Below, one piece after another: positions 1 to 9,527 of a stretch of 55,191 nucleotides of DNA. Source of the DNA: Falsiroseomonas sp. (lineage in GTDB: Bacteria; Pseudomonadota; Alphaproteobacteria; Acetobacterales; Acetobacteraceae); assembly GCF_030695085.1 (NCBI RefSeq), contig NZ_JAUYTS010000142.1:1-55191 (forward strand), written 5' to 3'. Each line of letters begins with the position of its first letter. The first letter of the stretch is position 1. Below the pieces are notes generated by a model. That model was not told where the DNA came from. It searched no databases and saw only the letters and a program-made list of their open reading frames with translations. The translations under genes were made by a program, and so were the position numbers.

Positions 1-3000
1 CCGCAGGTCGAGGAAGGCCACGCGTGTTCCAAACGGGATGTTCCAGGGATTGCGCGCGAACATCGCGCCGGTCTCGCGATCCATCGCCGTGGTGACGAAG
101 GGCTGCGTCGCGGACCGCGAGGGTCCCAGCACCCATTCCACATAGGCGGTAACGCTGAGGCGCCGCATGCGGCCCGAACGGTTGGTGAGCAGCAGGCGCG
201 AGATCTTGAGGCTGTCGTTGAGCGGGACGGATTGCGTCAACTCCGACCGGATGCCGTGCGCCTCGTGCTCGAAACGGCTGTAGCCGCGGCCGTGCCGCGC
301 CACATAGCCCAGCGCCTCGTCACGCATCGGCAGTGCGGTCGGCGTCCACACCGCGCCGCTCTCCTCGTCGCGCAGGTAGAACGCCTCGCCCGTCCGGTCG
401 GAGATGGGGTCGTTCGACCACGGCGTAATCTGGTTCTCCCGGCTGTTCACCGCCCAGGTGAACCCGCCGCCTTCGGTCGGCACGTGAAAACCGAAATGCG
501 GGTTTGCCACGACGTTGATCCAGGGCGCCGGCGTCGATTGCCCGGGACCGAGAAGGGTGACGTATTCGCGGCCATCCTCGTCGAAGCCGCCCAGGCCGTT
601 GAACAGTTCAAGCTTCGACGACGGGGGAGGCGATGCCTCGGCGGTAGGGCGCGACGGCATGGCAGGCGACGGCCTTGGCATCTGCTCCGCAGCCTCCCGC
701 ATCAGCAGGGAAATCCTGTCGATCTGATCCGCGAGTCCCCCCCGCCGCGCCAGCAGCACCACCCGTGCCGTCGCGCCGAGCAAGGCGCGTGCCTCCGCAG
801 AAATCAGGTCGGCCCGCAGCACGTAGACCCGTCCCTGCCGAGGGTCGCCGCCGTGCTGCCCGCGGCTGCTCCGAACCAGCGCCTCCAGCGCCTCCTGCAG
901 ATCCTGGATGTAGGATGACTGGCGCTCGTTCAGGAAGACGATGTCCACGGCAAACCGCTTGGCCCGCCAGTATTCGAAGGCCCGCAGCAATTCTCGCGCG
1001 ACGCCCAGGTTGTCGGCCTGATCGATCCGCAGCAGCAGGATGGGCAGGTCGCCCGAGATGCCGTGCGCCCAAAGCCCCGATTGCGCGCCGCCGCCATGGC
1101 AGATCGCCTCGGAATTGGCGCGCATGGCCGGCGTGGCGTACACCAGATGCCCGGCAAGGCGCTGGAACAATGCCGCCGTTCCGGGCGTGATGCCCAGGTG
1201 GTGCATCTGCACCTGTGCCTGGGTCCAGGCCAGCGTCGCGGCGCGCGGGAATGCGCCGGCGTCACGGTACTGGTCCGCGATGTCCAGCAGCGCCTCGCGC
1301 GTCGGCGCCACCATCGTCCAGAAGGCGACGCGCACCATCGCCCCGGGTGCCACGAGGATGCGTCGGCGCAGGGCGAAGGCCGGGTCTAGCACCGTGCCCA
1401 CGGTGCCCGACAGGTCGCGGCTGCCGGCCAGGGCGGCGGGGCTGCGCGCCCCGTGACCGCGCCCCAGGAACCGCGCACGATCGGTCTCGAACAGGGGTGG
1501 GCCGTGCGTCGCGCCTTCAGCCACGCTCAGATGCGCCGCCCAGATTCCCGGGTCGTCGGACCCGCGCTTGCGGCGCGTCGCCAGCAAGGCCCCCAGGGCC
1601 GGGACGTATTCCGTCTCGATGAACAGCTTGGAGAAGGCCGGGTGCGCGATGTCGTCGGCCGGCCTGGCCAGTGCCAGCTCGGCATAGGAGGTGACGTCGA
1701 TCTCACGCAGGGTCGTGCCAGTGTTCGTCACCGAGATGCGACGCACCTCGGCATCGTTCTCCGACGAGACGATCACCTCGAGCGTCGTCGTCAGCGTGCC
1801 GTCATCGCGGGTAAACTCCGCGCGGTCTTCGTGAAAGGTGACGCCATAGCTGTCCGGCCGCGCGCCGGTAGGCTGTGCCCCCGCGGACCAGACCAGGCCA
1901 GACCGCACGTCACGCAGGTATATGTAGGAACCCGCATCGTCGCAGGTGGCATCTTCGCGCCAGCGCGTCACCACGATGTCTCCCCAGCGCGTGTAGCCGG
2001 AACCCGCGGCGGTCAGCATTGTGGAAAGGCGGCCGTTCGAGAGCAGATGCGTGGCGGGCGTGGCCTGCTGCGCTGATGGAAAATGGCGCGCGCCCGATCG
2101 ATCCGCCTCGGACGTCCGGCCGGCAGATCTGACCTCCACCGCGAATGGCCGGGCGCTTGCGACCTCGCGCGGCATGCGCTCATGCAGCAGCAATTCGGTG
2201 GCCTGCACGATCGGCTCGGCATGGAAGCGCCGCCGCATTGCGCCCCCATCCAGGGCGGTGGCCAGCGCCACGATGGTCATCCCCTGGTGATGCGCCATGT
2301 AGGCACGGATGAGTGCGCTGTCAGCGCCTTTGGGAAGGCGGGTGCGGGTGTAGTCGATGGCCTCGTAGAAGCCATAGCGACCACGCGCGCCGGCCTGTGT
2401 CAGCCGGGCCAGATTGGCGTATGCCTCCCTGGGGTCCACCATCGCGGCCAGCGCCGTGGCGTAGGGGGCGATCACGCAATTCTCGCTCAAGCCCCGCTTC
2501 AGGCCGAGGTTGGGAACGCCGAAATTGGAATACTGGTATGTCAGTTCCAGGTCCCGCGCATTGTAGGCGGACTCCGAAATCCCCCACGGAATCTGCAGCG
2601 CCGCCGCATGCTCCATCTGGCGGCGCACCGCCAGGCGGTTGGTCTGCTCCAGCAGGCTGCCACCTGGCGCGCGCATCACCAGGGAAGGCATCAGATACTC
2701 GAACATCGAGCCCGACCACGATACCAGCGCCGCACTGTGGGCCACCGGCACCATGGCACGCCCCAGGCGGAACCAATGCCGCGCCGGGACATCCCCCTTG
2801 GCGATGGCGAAGAAGCTGGCCAGCCGCGCCTCGGAGGCCAGCAGATCATAGCAGCTGGGGTCAAGCGTGCCCTCGGGCACGAGATAGCCGATCGAGAGCA
2901 GCATGCGCTCCGTATCGAGCAGGAAGCCGAATTCCATGGCCATGGCCATGGCGCGCGCATCCTCCGCCAGGGAGGCCAGCCGCGCATCGAGTGCTGCCTT

Positions 3001-6000
3001 GGCAAGGGCATCGAGGTCGTGGTCACGCCGATGGCTGCCGATCGCGTTCCGGCAGGCCCGGGCCCAGAACAGGAGGTCATCGCCCGCGCCGTTGCCGCGC
3101 TCGAAGGCCAGCGCCTGGGCGATTTCGGCAACCGTGTCGGCCTGGGCGGCATGGTCCCGGTCCGGCTGGGCCACAACCGCGGCGCCGAGCGCGGCGAGTG
3201 CGCCATCCAATTGCCGCCAGGTCGTCGTCTGCGTGCGATGGCCATCGTTCAGGCGCGCGTTCTCCTCCCGCGCCAGGTCGATCGCATCGACAATACCGCG
3301 CATGGGCGGAGGCGCCGCACGCGGGAATTCCCGGCAGGCATTGGCGAGGGCGATGAGGTGCCCTGCCAGATTGCCGCTATCGACGGAGGAGATGTATTTC
3401 GGGTCCAGCGGGCGAAGGTTGCCCGTGTCATACCAGTTGTAGAAATGGCCGCGGTGCCGTTCCATCCGGGCCATGGTTTCGAGCGTGGCCTCCAGCCGAT
3501 CGACGGCCTCCAGCGTGCCGATCCAGCCGAAATCGCGCGCGCTGACCACCGAAAGCAGATAGAGGCCAAGGTTCGTAGGCGAGGTGCGGCGCGCCAGGGC
3601 CGGTTCCGGATCCTCCTGAAAGTTGTCGGGCGGCAGCATGTTGTCGGCGTTCGTGACAAACGTCTCGAAGAACCGCCACGTGCGCCGCGCCGTCAGCCGC
3701 AGTGCGTGGCGTTCATCCTCGGAGACGGCAATGCGGGCCGCGGATCGGGGCGCGGAACTCGCCCAGCGCGCCACGGCGGGCGAGGCCCACCAAAGCAACG
3801 CGAATGGCCCGGCCAGGAACCAATGCCCCGACGAAGCGGCGACCAAGCCGGCTACGCCGCCGATCACCAGCCCACCGCTCATCGCGCGGAAGGAATCGCC
3901 CAGGCCCGGCCGGCGGCTGCGCGTGGCGTCCGCCGCCGGCACCCATTGCAGGAGGTGCCGGTGCGAGGCGAAAAGCCGCCACAGCGTGCGCGCGATGGCA
4001 TCGCCCATCAGCCAGGCCTGATGCGCCAGGAAGGTGACCAGAAGGCCGGAAAGCGCCAGCGCCGTCGCAAGATCGTGCGCCAGGGCGCGGGTGTGGCTGG
4101 CGAGGGTTACATCCTTCCGCCAAGGAACGACGGCGGCGAGGACTGGAATCAGCGCCGGCAGCGCGATGGTGGCCAGGATGAGCAGCGTCCAGACCAGCGC
4201 CGCCGTGGCCGACGGAAGTGTCCAGCCCACCAGCAACGCCAGCACCGCCGCTGGCGCCGACAATGACCGGCGAAGATTGTCGATCATCTTCCAACGGCCG
4301 ATGGTCGGCATGGCACCGCTGTGTCCCGCCGAGCGCCTGGCCTTTCTGCCAAGGATCCAGGGCAGCAACTGCCAGTCACCGCGCGCCCATCGGTGGTGAC
4401 GCTGGGCGCCTACATCATAGCGCGACGGAAACTCCTCGACGACCTCGACATCGGAGGCGAGACCGGAGCGGGCATACACGCCCTCAAACAAATCATGGCT
4501 GAGCAGGGTCGAGTCCGGCACGCGGCTGGCCAGCGAGGCTTCAAAGGCATCAACCTCGTAGATGCCTTTCCCAGCGTAGGAGCCTTCCCCGAATAGATCC
4601 TGGTAGACGTCGGACACCGTCAGAGCGTAGGGATCGATGCCGCTTACGCTGGAAAAAATGCGCTGAAACACCGAACCCTCGGTGCCGATGGGCTGCGATG
4701 GCGTAACGCGCGGCTGCAGAACGGCGTAACCCTCAACCACCCGCCCGGCGACCAAGTCGAGGCGTGGTTGATTGAGCGGATGCGCCATCTTGCCAATCAA
4801 CCGGCCCACCGTGTCGCGCGGCAGGCGCGTGTCGGCATCGAGCGTGATGACGTAGCGCACACCGGCGGGAACCCGCGGCGCGAGCCCGTCGGGCGCGATG
4901 TAGTTGGTGTCGGCCGCACCGCGCAGGAGCCGATTGAACTCGTGCAGCTTGCCGCGCTTGCGCTCCCAGCCCATCCAGCAGGCTTCGCCGGCGTTCCACA
5001 CCCGGCGGCGGTGCAGCAGGAAAAAGCGGTCTCCATCGGGCCCTGGACCGAGGCGGCGGTTCAGTTCGGCAATGCCTGCAGTGGCCGCCGCCAGTAAGGC
5101 CTCGTCATCGGGCGCCTGTTCGTCCGGGGCATCGGTCCAGTCGGTCAGCAGCGCAAAATGGACGCAGCCGGCAGGACTCACCAGGTAATGCACTTCCAGC
5201 CGCTCAACCAGCTCGTCTATCGCGGACACGGAGGTCAACAGGGTTGGAACCACCACCATGGTCCGAAGCTCAGGCGGCACGCCTTCCAGTAACTCCAGCC
5301 CGGGCAGCAGCCGTGCGCCGAAGCCGGTGGTGACAACGCGGTTCATCAGGGACACGGCCAGGTCCTGGGCTGGGACAATGCCGAGGACGGCAAGCGCCAC
5401 TAGCCACCCCCAGCCAAGCCCCATCGCCCCCATGGCGTACAGCGCGAGCGCGAGAAGGATCAGCGTCGTGCAGACCACGGCGCTGGCATAGCCACCAATG
5501 CCCAGGGCACGATTCAAGCGTTCTGGCCAGGCGCGGAAGGGAGGTCGGAAGCCGATCTCGATTTCGAAATCACGCCGCCCCCCGGCCAGCAAATGATAGC
5601 CGGGGTCCGACTTTCGCGGATTATCCGGATAACGCTGTGCGGCGGTCACCGCACTGCGGGCGATGTCGATCTCACTACTGGCGGAGCGTGCGGACAGCTC
5701 CTCGATGGCGCTGCGGTACAGGTTCCTTGTCGCGAAATCCATGGCTGCAAACCTGCTGCCTGCGGCAAGAACCTCGTCGACCAGGCTGACGCTCTCGAAC
5801 ATCTGGTTCCAGTTCACGTCGGCGATCAGGCGCAGGCTCGTGATGATGTTGCGCACGGTGACGTTGGCAGCACCCTCGCTCCTTTGCAGATCCTGCCGCG
5901 CCGCGTCAGCGGTCGTGTCCTGCGCCTCCAGACGTTGATCCAGCCAGGCCAATGCAGGCGTGACCGATGGGTCCTGATCGCGCAGCCGGTGTACCAACTG

Positions 6001-6702
6001 TACGGCAAAGGCATCAGCGACCGGTCCGCTCGCCAGGTCCGCTAATACAGCCGAAACTGGCTGGTCCGGCGTCCCCGCTGCGTTGAGCAGCCTGTCTGCG
6101 ATGCCGTCCGCCGCTTTCTCCGCCACTCGGTCGGCAAGCATGCGCTCCGCCAGGCGGCGCAGATTTTCGATCAGCACGATACGGAGGGTGATGGAGCTGG
6201 CCCAAAGCTCACCGATGGTGAGTGGCTGTACTGTCTGGTAGGCGCGAAGATAGCGGGTGAACATCGCCGGATTGAAGCTGCTGTCGGTGTGGGCGACGTA
6301 CGCCCAGGCGACGCTGAAAACGCGCGGATAGCCGGCGAACGGGCCGTTGGCGAGCTTGGGCAGCTGGCGGTAGAAACTCGGAGGCAGGTGGACTTGAACT
6401 GCGCGGATCTGGCGTTCCACCAGATGAAAGTTGTCAATCAACCATTCGGTGGCTGGGGTAACGGGCCTTGCCTCGTCGACCGCCTGCACCATGCCGACAT
6501 AGCACTCGAGCAAACGCGCTGCGTTGTCCGCGAGGCGCCGGCCCAGCGGATCACCCAGGCTCTGTCGCCTGGTGACGCTCTGAATCGCCGCAAGACTCTT
6601 GCCATGCATTTCAAGGCGTTCGATGCCGAATATTTCAGCACGAACCGGCGCTGCATCTTTCCAAATCGCTTGCCTGGCTGGTCTGAGCAGCTCGAAAACC
6701 AT
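1..6702 (-). CDS. ndvB: Cyclic beta-1,2-glucan synthase (NdvB/ChvB-like), C-terminus beyond window
   Basis: One uninterrupted minus-strand frame from the ATG at 6702 to the left edge gives 2234 codons; the family is about 2800 residues, so some 600 C-terminal residues lie outside. The N-terminus has the family sequence RAEIFGIERLEMHGKSLAA. Near residue 615 is TLDADTRLP (DXD of the membrane GT84 domain) and near 770 is QRHHRWARGDWQLL, a QXXRW-type motif, with hydrophobic segments around both. The rest resembles the glucoamylase-like and GH94 phosphorylase-like domains, including YNARDLELTYQYSNFGVPNL. The family polymerises UDP-glucose into beta-1,2-glucan, cyclises it and exports it to the periplasm. 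A GGAG lies about 10 bases before the chosen start, and an in-frame stop lies just upstream of that start, so this ATG is the longest possible. Cyclic versus linear product cannot be decided here. Confidence 0.87.
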   Translation of the reverse strand, partial: MVFELLRPARQAIWKDAAPVRAEIFGIERLEMHGKSLAAIQSVTRRQSLGDPLGRRLADNAARLLECYVGMVQAVDEARPVTPATEWLIDNFHLVERQIRAVQVHLPPSFYRQLPKLANGPFAGYPRVFSVAWAYVAHTDSSFNPAMFTRYLRAYQTVQPLTIGELWASSITLRIVLIENLRRLAERMLADRVAEKAADGIADRLLNAAGTPDQPVSAVLADLASGPVADAFAVQLVHRLRDQDPSVTPALAWLDQRLEAQDTTADAARQDLQRSEGAANVTVRNIITSLRLIADVNWNQMFESVSLVDEVLAAGSRFAAMDFATRNLYRSAIEELSARSASSEIDIARSAVTAAQRYPDNPRKSDPGYHLLAGGRRDFEIEIGFRPPFRAWPERLNRALGIGGYASAVVCTTLILLALALYAMGAMGLGWGWLVALAVLGIVPAQDLAVSLMNRVVTTGFGARLLPGLELLEGVPPELRTMVVVPTLLTSVSAIDELVERLEVHYLVSPAGCVHFALLTDWTDAPDEQAPDDEALLAAATAGIAELNRRLGPGPDGDRFFLLHRRRVWNAGEACWMGWERKRGKLHEFNRLLRGAADTNYIAPDGLAPRVPAGVRYVITLDADTRLPRDTVGRLIGKMAHPLNQPRLDLVAGRVVEGYAVLQPRVTPSQPIGTEGSVFQRIFSSVSGIDPYALTVSDVYQDLFGEGSYAGKGIYEVDAFEASLASRVPDSTLLSHDLFEGVYARSGLASDVEVVEEFPSRYDVGAQRHHRWARGDWQLLPWILGRKARRSAGHSGAMPTIGRWKMIDNLRRSLSAPAAVLALLVGWTLPSATAALVWTLLILATIALPALIPVLAAVVPWRKDVTLASHTRALAHDLATALALSGLLVTFLAHQAWLMGDAIARTLWRLFASHRHLLQWVPAADATRSRRPGLGDSFRAMSGGLVIGGVAGLVAASSGHWFLAGPFALLWWASPAVARWASSAPRSAARIAVSEDERHALRLTARRTWRFFETFVTNADNMLPPDNFQEDPEPALARRTSPTNLGLYLLSVVSARDFGWIGTLEAVDRLEATLETMARMERHRGHFYNWYDTGNLRPLDPKYISSVDSGNLAGHLIALANACREFPRAAPPPMRGIVDAIDLAREENARLNDGHRTQTTTWRQLDGALAALGAAVVAQPDRDHAAQADTVAEIAQALAFERGNGAGDDLLFWARACRNAIGSHRRDHDLDALAKAALDARLASLAEDARAMAMAMEFGFLLDTERMLLSIGYLVPEGTLDPSCYDLLASEARLASFFAIAKGDVPARHWFRLGRAMVPVAHSAALVSWSGSMFEYLMPSLVMRAPGGSLLEQTNRLAVRRQMEHAAALQIPWGISESAYNARDLELTYQYSNFGVPNLGLKRGLSENCVIAPYATALAAMVDPREAYANLARLTQAGARGRYGFYEAIDYTRTRLPKGADSALIRAYMAHHQGMTIVALATALDGGAMRRRFHAEPIVQATELLLHERMPREVASARPFAVEVRSAGRTSEADRSGARHFPSAQQATPATHLLSNGRLSTMLTAAGSGYTRWGDIVVTRWREDATCDDAGSYIYLRDVRSGLVWSAGAQPTGARPDSYGVTFHEDRAEFTRDDGTLTTTLEVIVSSENDAEVRRISVTNTGTTLREIDVTSYAELALARPADDIAHPAFSKLFIETEYVPALGALLATRRKRGSDDPGIWAAHLSVAEGATHGPPLFETDRARFLGRGHGARSPAALAGSRDLSGTVGTVLDPAFALRRRILVAPGAMVRVAFWTMVAPTREALLDIADQYRDAGAFPRAATLAWTQAQVQMHHLGITPGTAALFQRLAGHLVYATPAMRANSEAICHGGGAQSGLWAHGISGDLPILLLRIDQADNLGVARELLRAFEYWRAKRFAVDIVFLNERQSSYIQDLQEALEALVRSSRGQHGGDPRQGRVYVLRADLISAEARALLGATARVVLLARRGGLADQIDRISLLMREAAEQMPRPSPAMPSRPTAEASPPPSSKLELFNGLGGFDEDGREYVTLLGPGQSTPAPWINVVANPHFGFHVPTEGGGFTWAVNSRENQITPWSNDPISDRTGEAFYLRDEESGAVWTPTALPMRDEALGYVARHGRGYSRFEHEAHGIRSELTQSVPLNDSLKISRLLLTNRSGRMRRLSVTAYVEWVLGPSRSATQPFVTTAMDRETGAMFARNPWNIPFGTRVAFLDLR

Positions 6703-6845
6703 GGCTCATCTGCTCCGGCAGCGACTATGCGCCATCCATCAACGCCGCAGGAGCTGGATCGTTGCTCGAGAGTCATTTGGATTCCCACAACGCAGCGTCC
6801 GCGGAGGTGCTGGACATTCCGGTTTCGTGGTCAGCCTCTCCTGGA

Positions 6846-6930
6846 GGCGTACACTCACACGACCGGAAGGTCGTGGATCGTGGAGAAGACCAGGTAGAAG
6901 AAGACGGGGAAGATGACCCGACGCTCACCA
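6846..6930 (-). pseudogene. Possible C-terminal tail of a membrane protein (remnant)
   Basis: Just downstream of the truncated ABC ATPase, but in another frame, the minus strand reads GERRVIFPVFFYLVFSTIHD and a few more residues before a stop near 6846. One hydrophobic segment followed by a short polar end looks like the end of a membrane protein such as a permease. No start codon or preceding domain could be assigned. It is listed as debris of the same decayed cluster, with low confidence. Confidence 0.2.
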
Positions 6931-6943
6931 CTTGCGGCTTGAC

Positions 6944-7159
6944 CTACGCCACATTCAACCGGGCCAGGCGTGCCGTCCCGGCGTTTGGCGGCATATAGCC
7001 GGTGAGCATCCTGACCGTGGTGCACTTGCCGGCTGCGTTCGGGCCGAGGAAGCCGAAGATCTCACCACGGGCGACTGCAGAGTGGATGTTGTCCACGGCC
7101 AGCCGATCGCCGTAGCGCCGAGTAAGCCCCAGCGCTTCGATGGCCGGCTTGGCATGCAT
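6944..7159 (-). pseudogene. Truncated ABC transporter ATP-binding protein
   Basis: A 71-residue frame starts like a drug/lipid-type ABC ATPase: EALGLTRRYGDRLAVDNI, then GEIFGFLGPNAAGKCTTVRM, then LTGYMPPNAGTA. It stops where the Q-loop, signature motif and Walker B should follow; intact family members exceed 230 residues. The Walker A is also damaged: the usual GPNGAGKT/S reads GPNAAGKC, losing a glycine and the Ser/Thr that binds magnesium-ATP. Both changes argue for a dead gene. It directly abuts the truncated protein at 7165-7556, which suggests a deletion joined the two. Confidence 0.6.
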
Positions 7160-7556
7160 CAGTGGAATTGCTCGCCCGCAGGCGCGCCACCTGTACAGGA
7201 TCCAACGAGGTGACGGTCAGCCGCACACCATCAGGCAGGGCTTCAGTTGTCGCACGCCAGCCGTTGAGCCGATTCAGCTCCTGCCCGTGCGCAGGGATCA
7301 TGCGCCGGATGCCCTCCAGATTGCGGCCACTGCCGGTCACCGCAATGGCAACACCACCGTCAATCGGGCTTTCGATAGCCACGGCCCGAAGGGTTACCTC
7401 GTTCATGTCCACGAGTTGCTCGCGCAGCGCGGCCAGATTGACCTTAGACCAGTCGGTCGCGGGATCCGCCTGAAGGATCTGGACGATCTCCTGGATCGCG
7501 CCGAAGGCGTCCTGGCCCGGCGGCGTCGGCATCGCGGCCGGAGCGTCCCGATGCAT
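7062..7556 (-). pseudogene. Conserved hypothetical protein, C-terminus replaced by out-of-frame sequence
   Basis: A 164-residue frame begins MHRDAPAAMPTPPGQDAFGA and stays protein-like through DWSKVNLAALREQLVDMNEV, GGVAIAVTGSGRNLEGIRRM and PDGVRLTVTSLDPVQVARLR at about residue 125. After about 7165 it reads the start of the ABC ATPase gene in the wrong frame, so its last 40 residues are low-complexity noise. I take this as a small conserved protein of unknown function whose end was lost when the neighbouring ABC gene was fused to it. No function is assigned. Whether the truncated product is made is unknown. Confidence 0.45.
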
Positions 7557-7593
7557 CGCTGATCAGCCCCCATTGAGTGGTCCGGGGGAAATT

Positions 7594-7782
7594 CTAGTGG
7601 ATTGTCGCTGTAGCAGGCTGGGCTGATCCTGCCGGGCCAGAACCGGTGGCCGCGGCAGGGGCTCTCGGCATTATCACCTCGGGTGCGGGCGGCCGGTAGC
7701 CTCCCTGTGCACGGACGATCTGCGGTGTGGCCAAGCTGGGCGCCGCGATCAGGGCGGCAAGCGTGGTGCGGCGACGGATCAT
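7594..7782 (-). CDS. Small exported protein or truncated solute receptor (signal peptide plus short tail)
   Basis: This 62-residue frame overlaps the stop of hyuB at an ATGA (7779-7782), so it is placed for translational coupling. It opens with MIRRRTTLAALIAAPSLATP followed by QIVRAQ: an arginine-rich n-region, a hydrophobic core and an AXA-like end, as in Tat or Sec signals of Bug/TctC-type receptors in this group. Only about 36 residues follow, rich in Pro, Ala and Gly, with no domain. It may be the stump of a periplasmic receptor that once served the hydantoinase operon, or a genuine tiny secreted protein. Truncation is favoured because decayed sequence begins right after it. Confidence 0.5.
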   Translation of the reverse strand: MIRRRTTLAALIAAPSLATPQIVRAQGGYRPPAPEVIMPRAPAAATGSGPAGSAQPATATIH

Positions 7783-9527
7783 GTCGGGTCCCTCCAGGTA
7801 GCCAACGCCTCCGCGACGCGGGCGGCGCCGTAGTCGCGCTCGGCGGCCGCTCTGGTCACCTTTCCATCCAGGATGTCTGCGGCGATCGTGCCGGGATCGC
7901 GCAGGCCCGGATCGCCCAGGCCGCCGCCGCCCGGCGTTTCCATGCGCACGCCGACACCTGCGGCGACGGGCAGCGCGGTTGTGGCGGTGGGCAGCAGGCG
8001 CTCGCGTTCCGTGCCAGGCTCGATCAGCAGCAGGGCGCGGCCCCCTTGCAGGCCCCCATCAAGGCCGGGGGCCACCTTCTCATGCCCCTCGCCGCGTGCC
8101 GTGATGAGCGTGCCGTCCACGCGCGCGCTGACCTGCCGCGCAATACCAAGCCCGCCGCGCCAGCGCCCGGCGCCGCCGCTGTCCGGCACCAGGGCGTATT
8201 CGTCCACCAGAACGGGGTATTCGATCTCCATCGCCTCCGCCGGGAGGTTGGAGCTGTTGGTGACATGCATCTGCACCGCATCGGCGCCATCCGCGCCGAG
8301 CCTCGCACCCGCCCCGCCGCCGATCGTCTCGAGGTAGACATAGGGGCCGGTACGCCGCTCACCGGCGACAACGAAGGCGGGCACGGAGTCGTGGCTATGC
8401 GCCATCCGGCTTGCCGCCGGCAACACCTTGCTGAAGGCGTCGAAGATCGCGCCAGATAGCCGGTTGGCGCTGATCGCGCGGGCGCAGGTGGCCGCCGGGA
8501 AGCGCGGGTTGCAGATGCTGCCCTCTGGCGCACTGATACGGATGGCATCGAACAGGCCGCTATTGGCTGGCAGTTCGGGATCGAGCAGCGCCTTCACCGC
8601 GTAATAGCAGGTGGCCTGGAGCGCGTTGGTGGCGATGTTCAGCGCACCCCGCGCCTGGGCCGCCGATCCGGCGAAATCCAGCAGCAGGTCGTCACCCTTC
8701 ACCACCGCCTTCGCGCGCAACACGATGGGCCCGCCGCCCGGCACGCCGTCGCCGTCCATCCAGCGCTCGCCCGCGTATTCGCCATCAGGCAGGGTGGCGA
8801 TGCGGGCGCGTAGCCTGCGGCCGGTATAGGCCAGCAGCGCCTCGATCGCGGCTTCCGTCGCTGCCAGCCCGTCGGTGGCGACCAGGCGGCCCATCAGCTC
8901 CACCCCACGCTCATTGACCGCGATCTGGGCGCGGAGATCGAGGATGCGCTCCACGGGCTCGCGGGAGTTGTGCGCGATCATCTCGAGCAGGTCGAGATCA
9001 AGCTCGCCCGCACGAACGATCCGCATGACCGGGATACGCAGACCCTCCTCGAAGATGCTGCGAGCACTCTGCGACATGCTGCCCGGGTTGGGGCCACCCA
9101 CGTCGGAATGGTGGCCGGTATTGGCGGCGAAGAACGCGACGCGGTCCTCCACGAAGATCGGCGTGATGATGTTGATATCGGGTTGATGCGTTCCGCCGGC
9201 GAGGAAGACGTCGTTGCAGACGAAGGCATCGCCCGGGCGCAACTGGTCCAGCCGGTAGCGTTCCAGCACGGTCACCACCGCGCCCATCAGGGAGCCGAGA
9301 TGCATTGGCATATGGGCCGCCTGCGCCAGGCATCGCCCGCGCGCGTCGAACATGCCCACAGAGCAGTCCTTGCGCTCCTTGATGTTGGTGGAGAAAGAGG
9401 CGCGGACGAGGACGTTGCCCATCTCCTCCGTGATGGAGAGCAGGCGGTTGGCGAAGACCTCCATCGCGATGGGGTCCGCGCCGTCCCGGCCGCGTCCATC
9501 TTTCCCGGTTGCGATCATGTCAGGCAT
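7779..9527 (-). CDS. hyuB: Hydantoinase B / oxoprolinase family protein (pair 1)
   Basis: This is the B subunit of an ATP-dependent hydantoinase/5-oxoprolinase-type enzyme that opens cyclic amides together with the A subunit. About 582 residues, near the usual family length. Family landmarks include DPIAMEVFANRLLSITEEMG near the N-terminus, VCNDVFLAGGTHQPDINIIT, the histidine-rich NTGHHSDVGG and a C-terminal GGGGLGDP. The ATG at 9527 overlaps the end of hyuA by 8 bases and has GGGAG at good spacing; an in-frame ATG at 9560 lacks such support. It is the second gene of a minus-strand hyuA-hyuB operon followed by the 62-residue exported ORF. The substrate is not evident from sequence. Confidence 0.9.
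   Translation of the reverse strand: MPDMIATGKDGRGRDGADPIAMEVFANRLLSITEEMGNVLVRASFSTNIKERKDCSVGMFDARGRCLAQAAHMPMHLGSLMGAVVTVLERYRLDQLRPGDAFVCNDVFLAGGTHQPDINIITPIFVEDRVAFFAANTGHHSDVGGPNPGSMSQSARSIFEEGLRIPVMRIVRAGELDLDLLEMIAHNSREPVERILDLRAQIAVNERGVELMGRLVATDGLAATEAAIEALLAYTGRRLRARIATLPDGEYAGERWMDGDGVPGGGPIVLRAKAVVKGDDLLLDFAGSAAQARGALNIATNALQATCYYAVKALLDPELPANSGLFDAIRISAPEGSICNPRFPAATCARAISANRLSGAIFDAFSKVLPAASRMAHSHDSVPAFVVAGERRTGPYVYLETIGGGAGARLGADGADAVQMHVTNSSNLPAEAMEIEYPVLVDEYALVPDSGGAGRWRGGLGIARQVSARVDGTLITARGEGHEKVAPGLDGGLQGGRALLLIEPGTERERLLPTATTALPVAAGVGVRMETPGGGGLGDPGLRDPGTIAADILDGKVTRAAAERDYGAARVAEALATWRDPT

Noticed and set aside
2083..4266. Plus-strand frame of 727 codons within the glucan synthase
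   Set aside because: Antisense shadow of the intact synthase frame; low-complexity, no domain.
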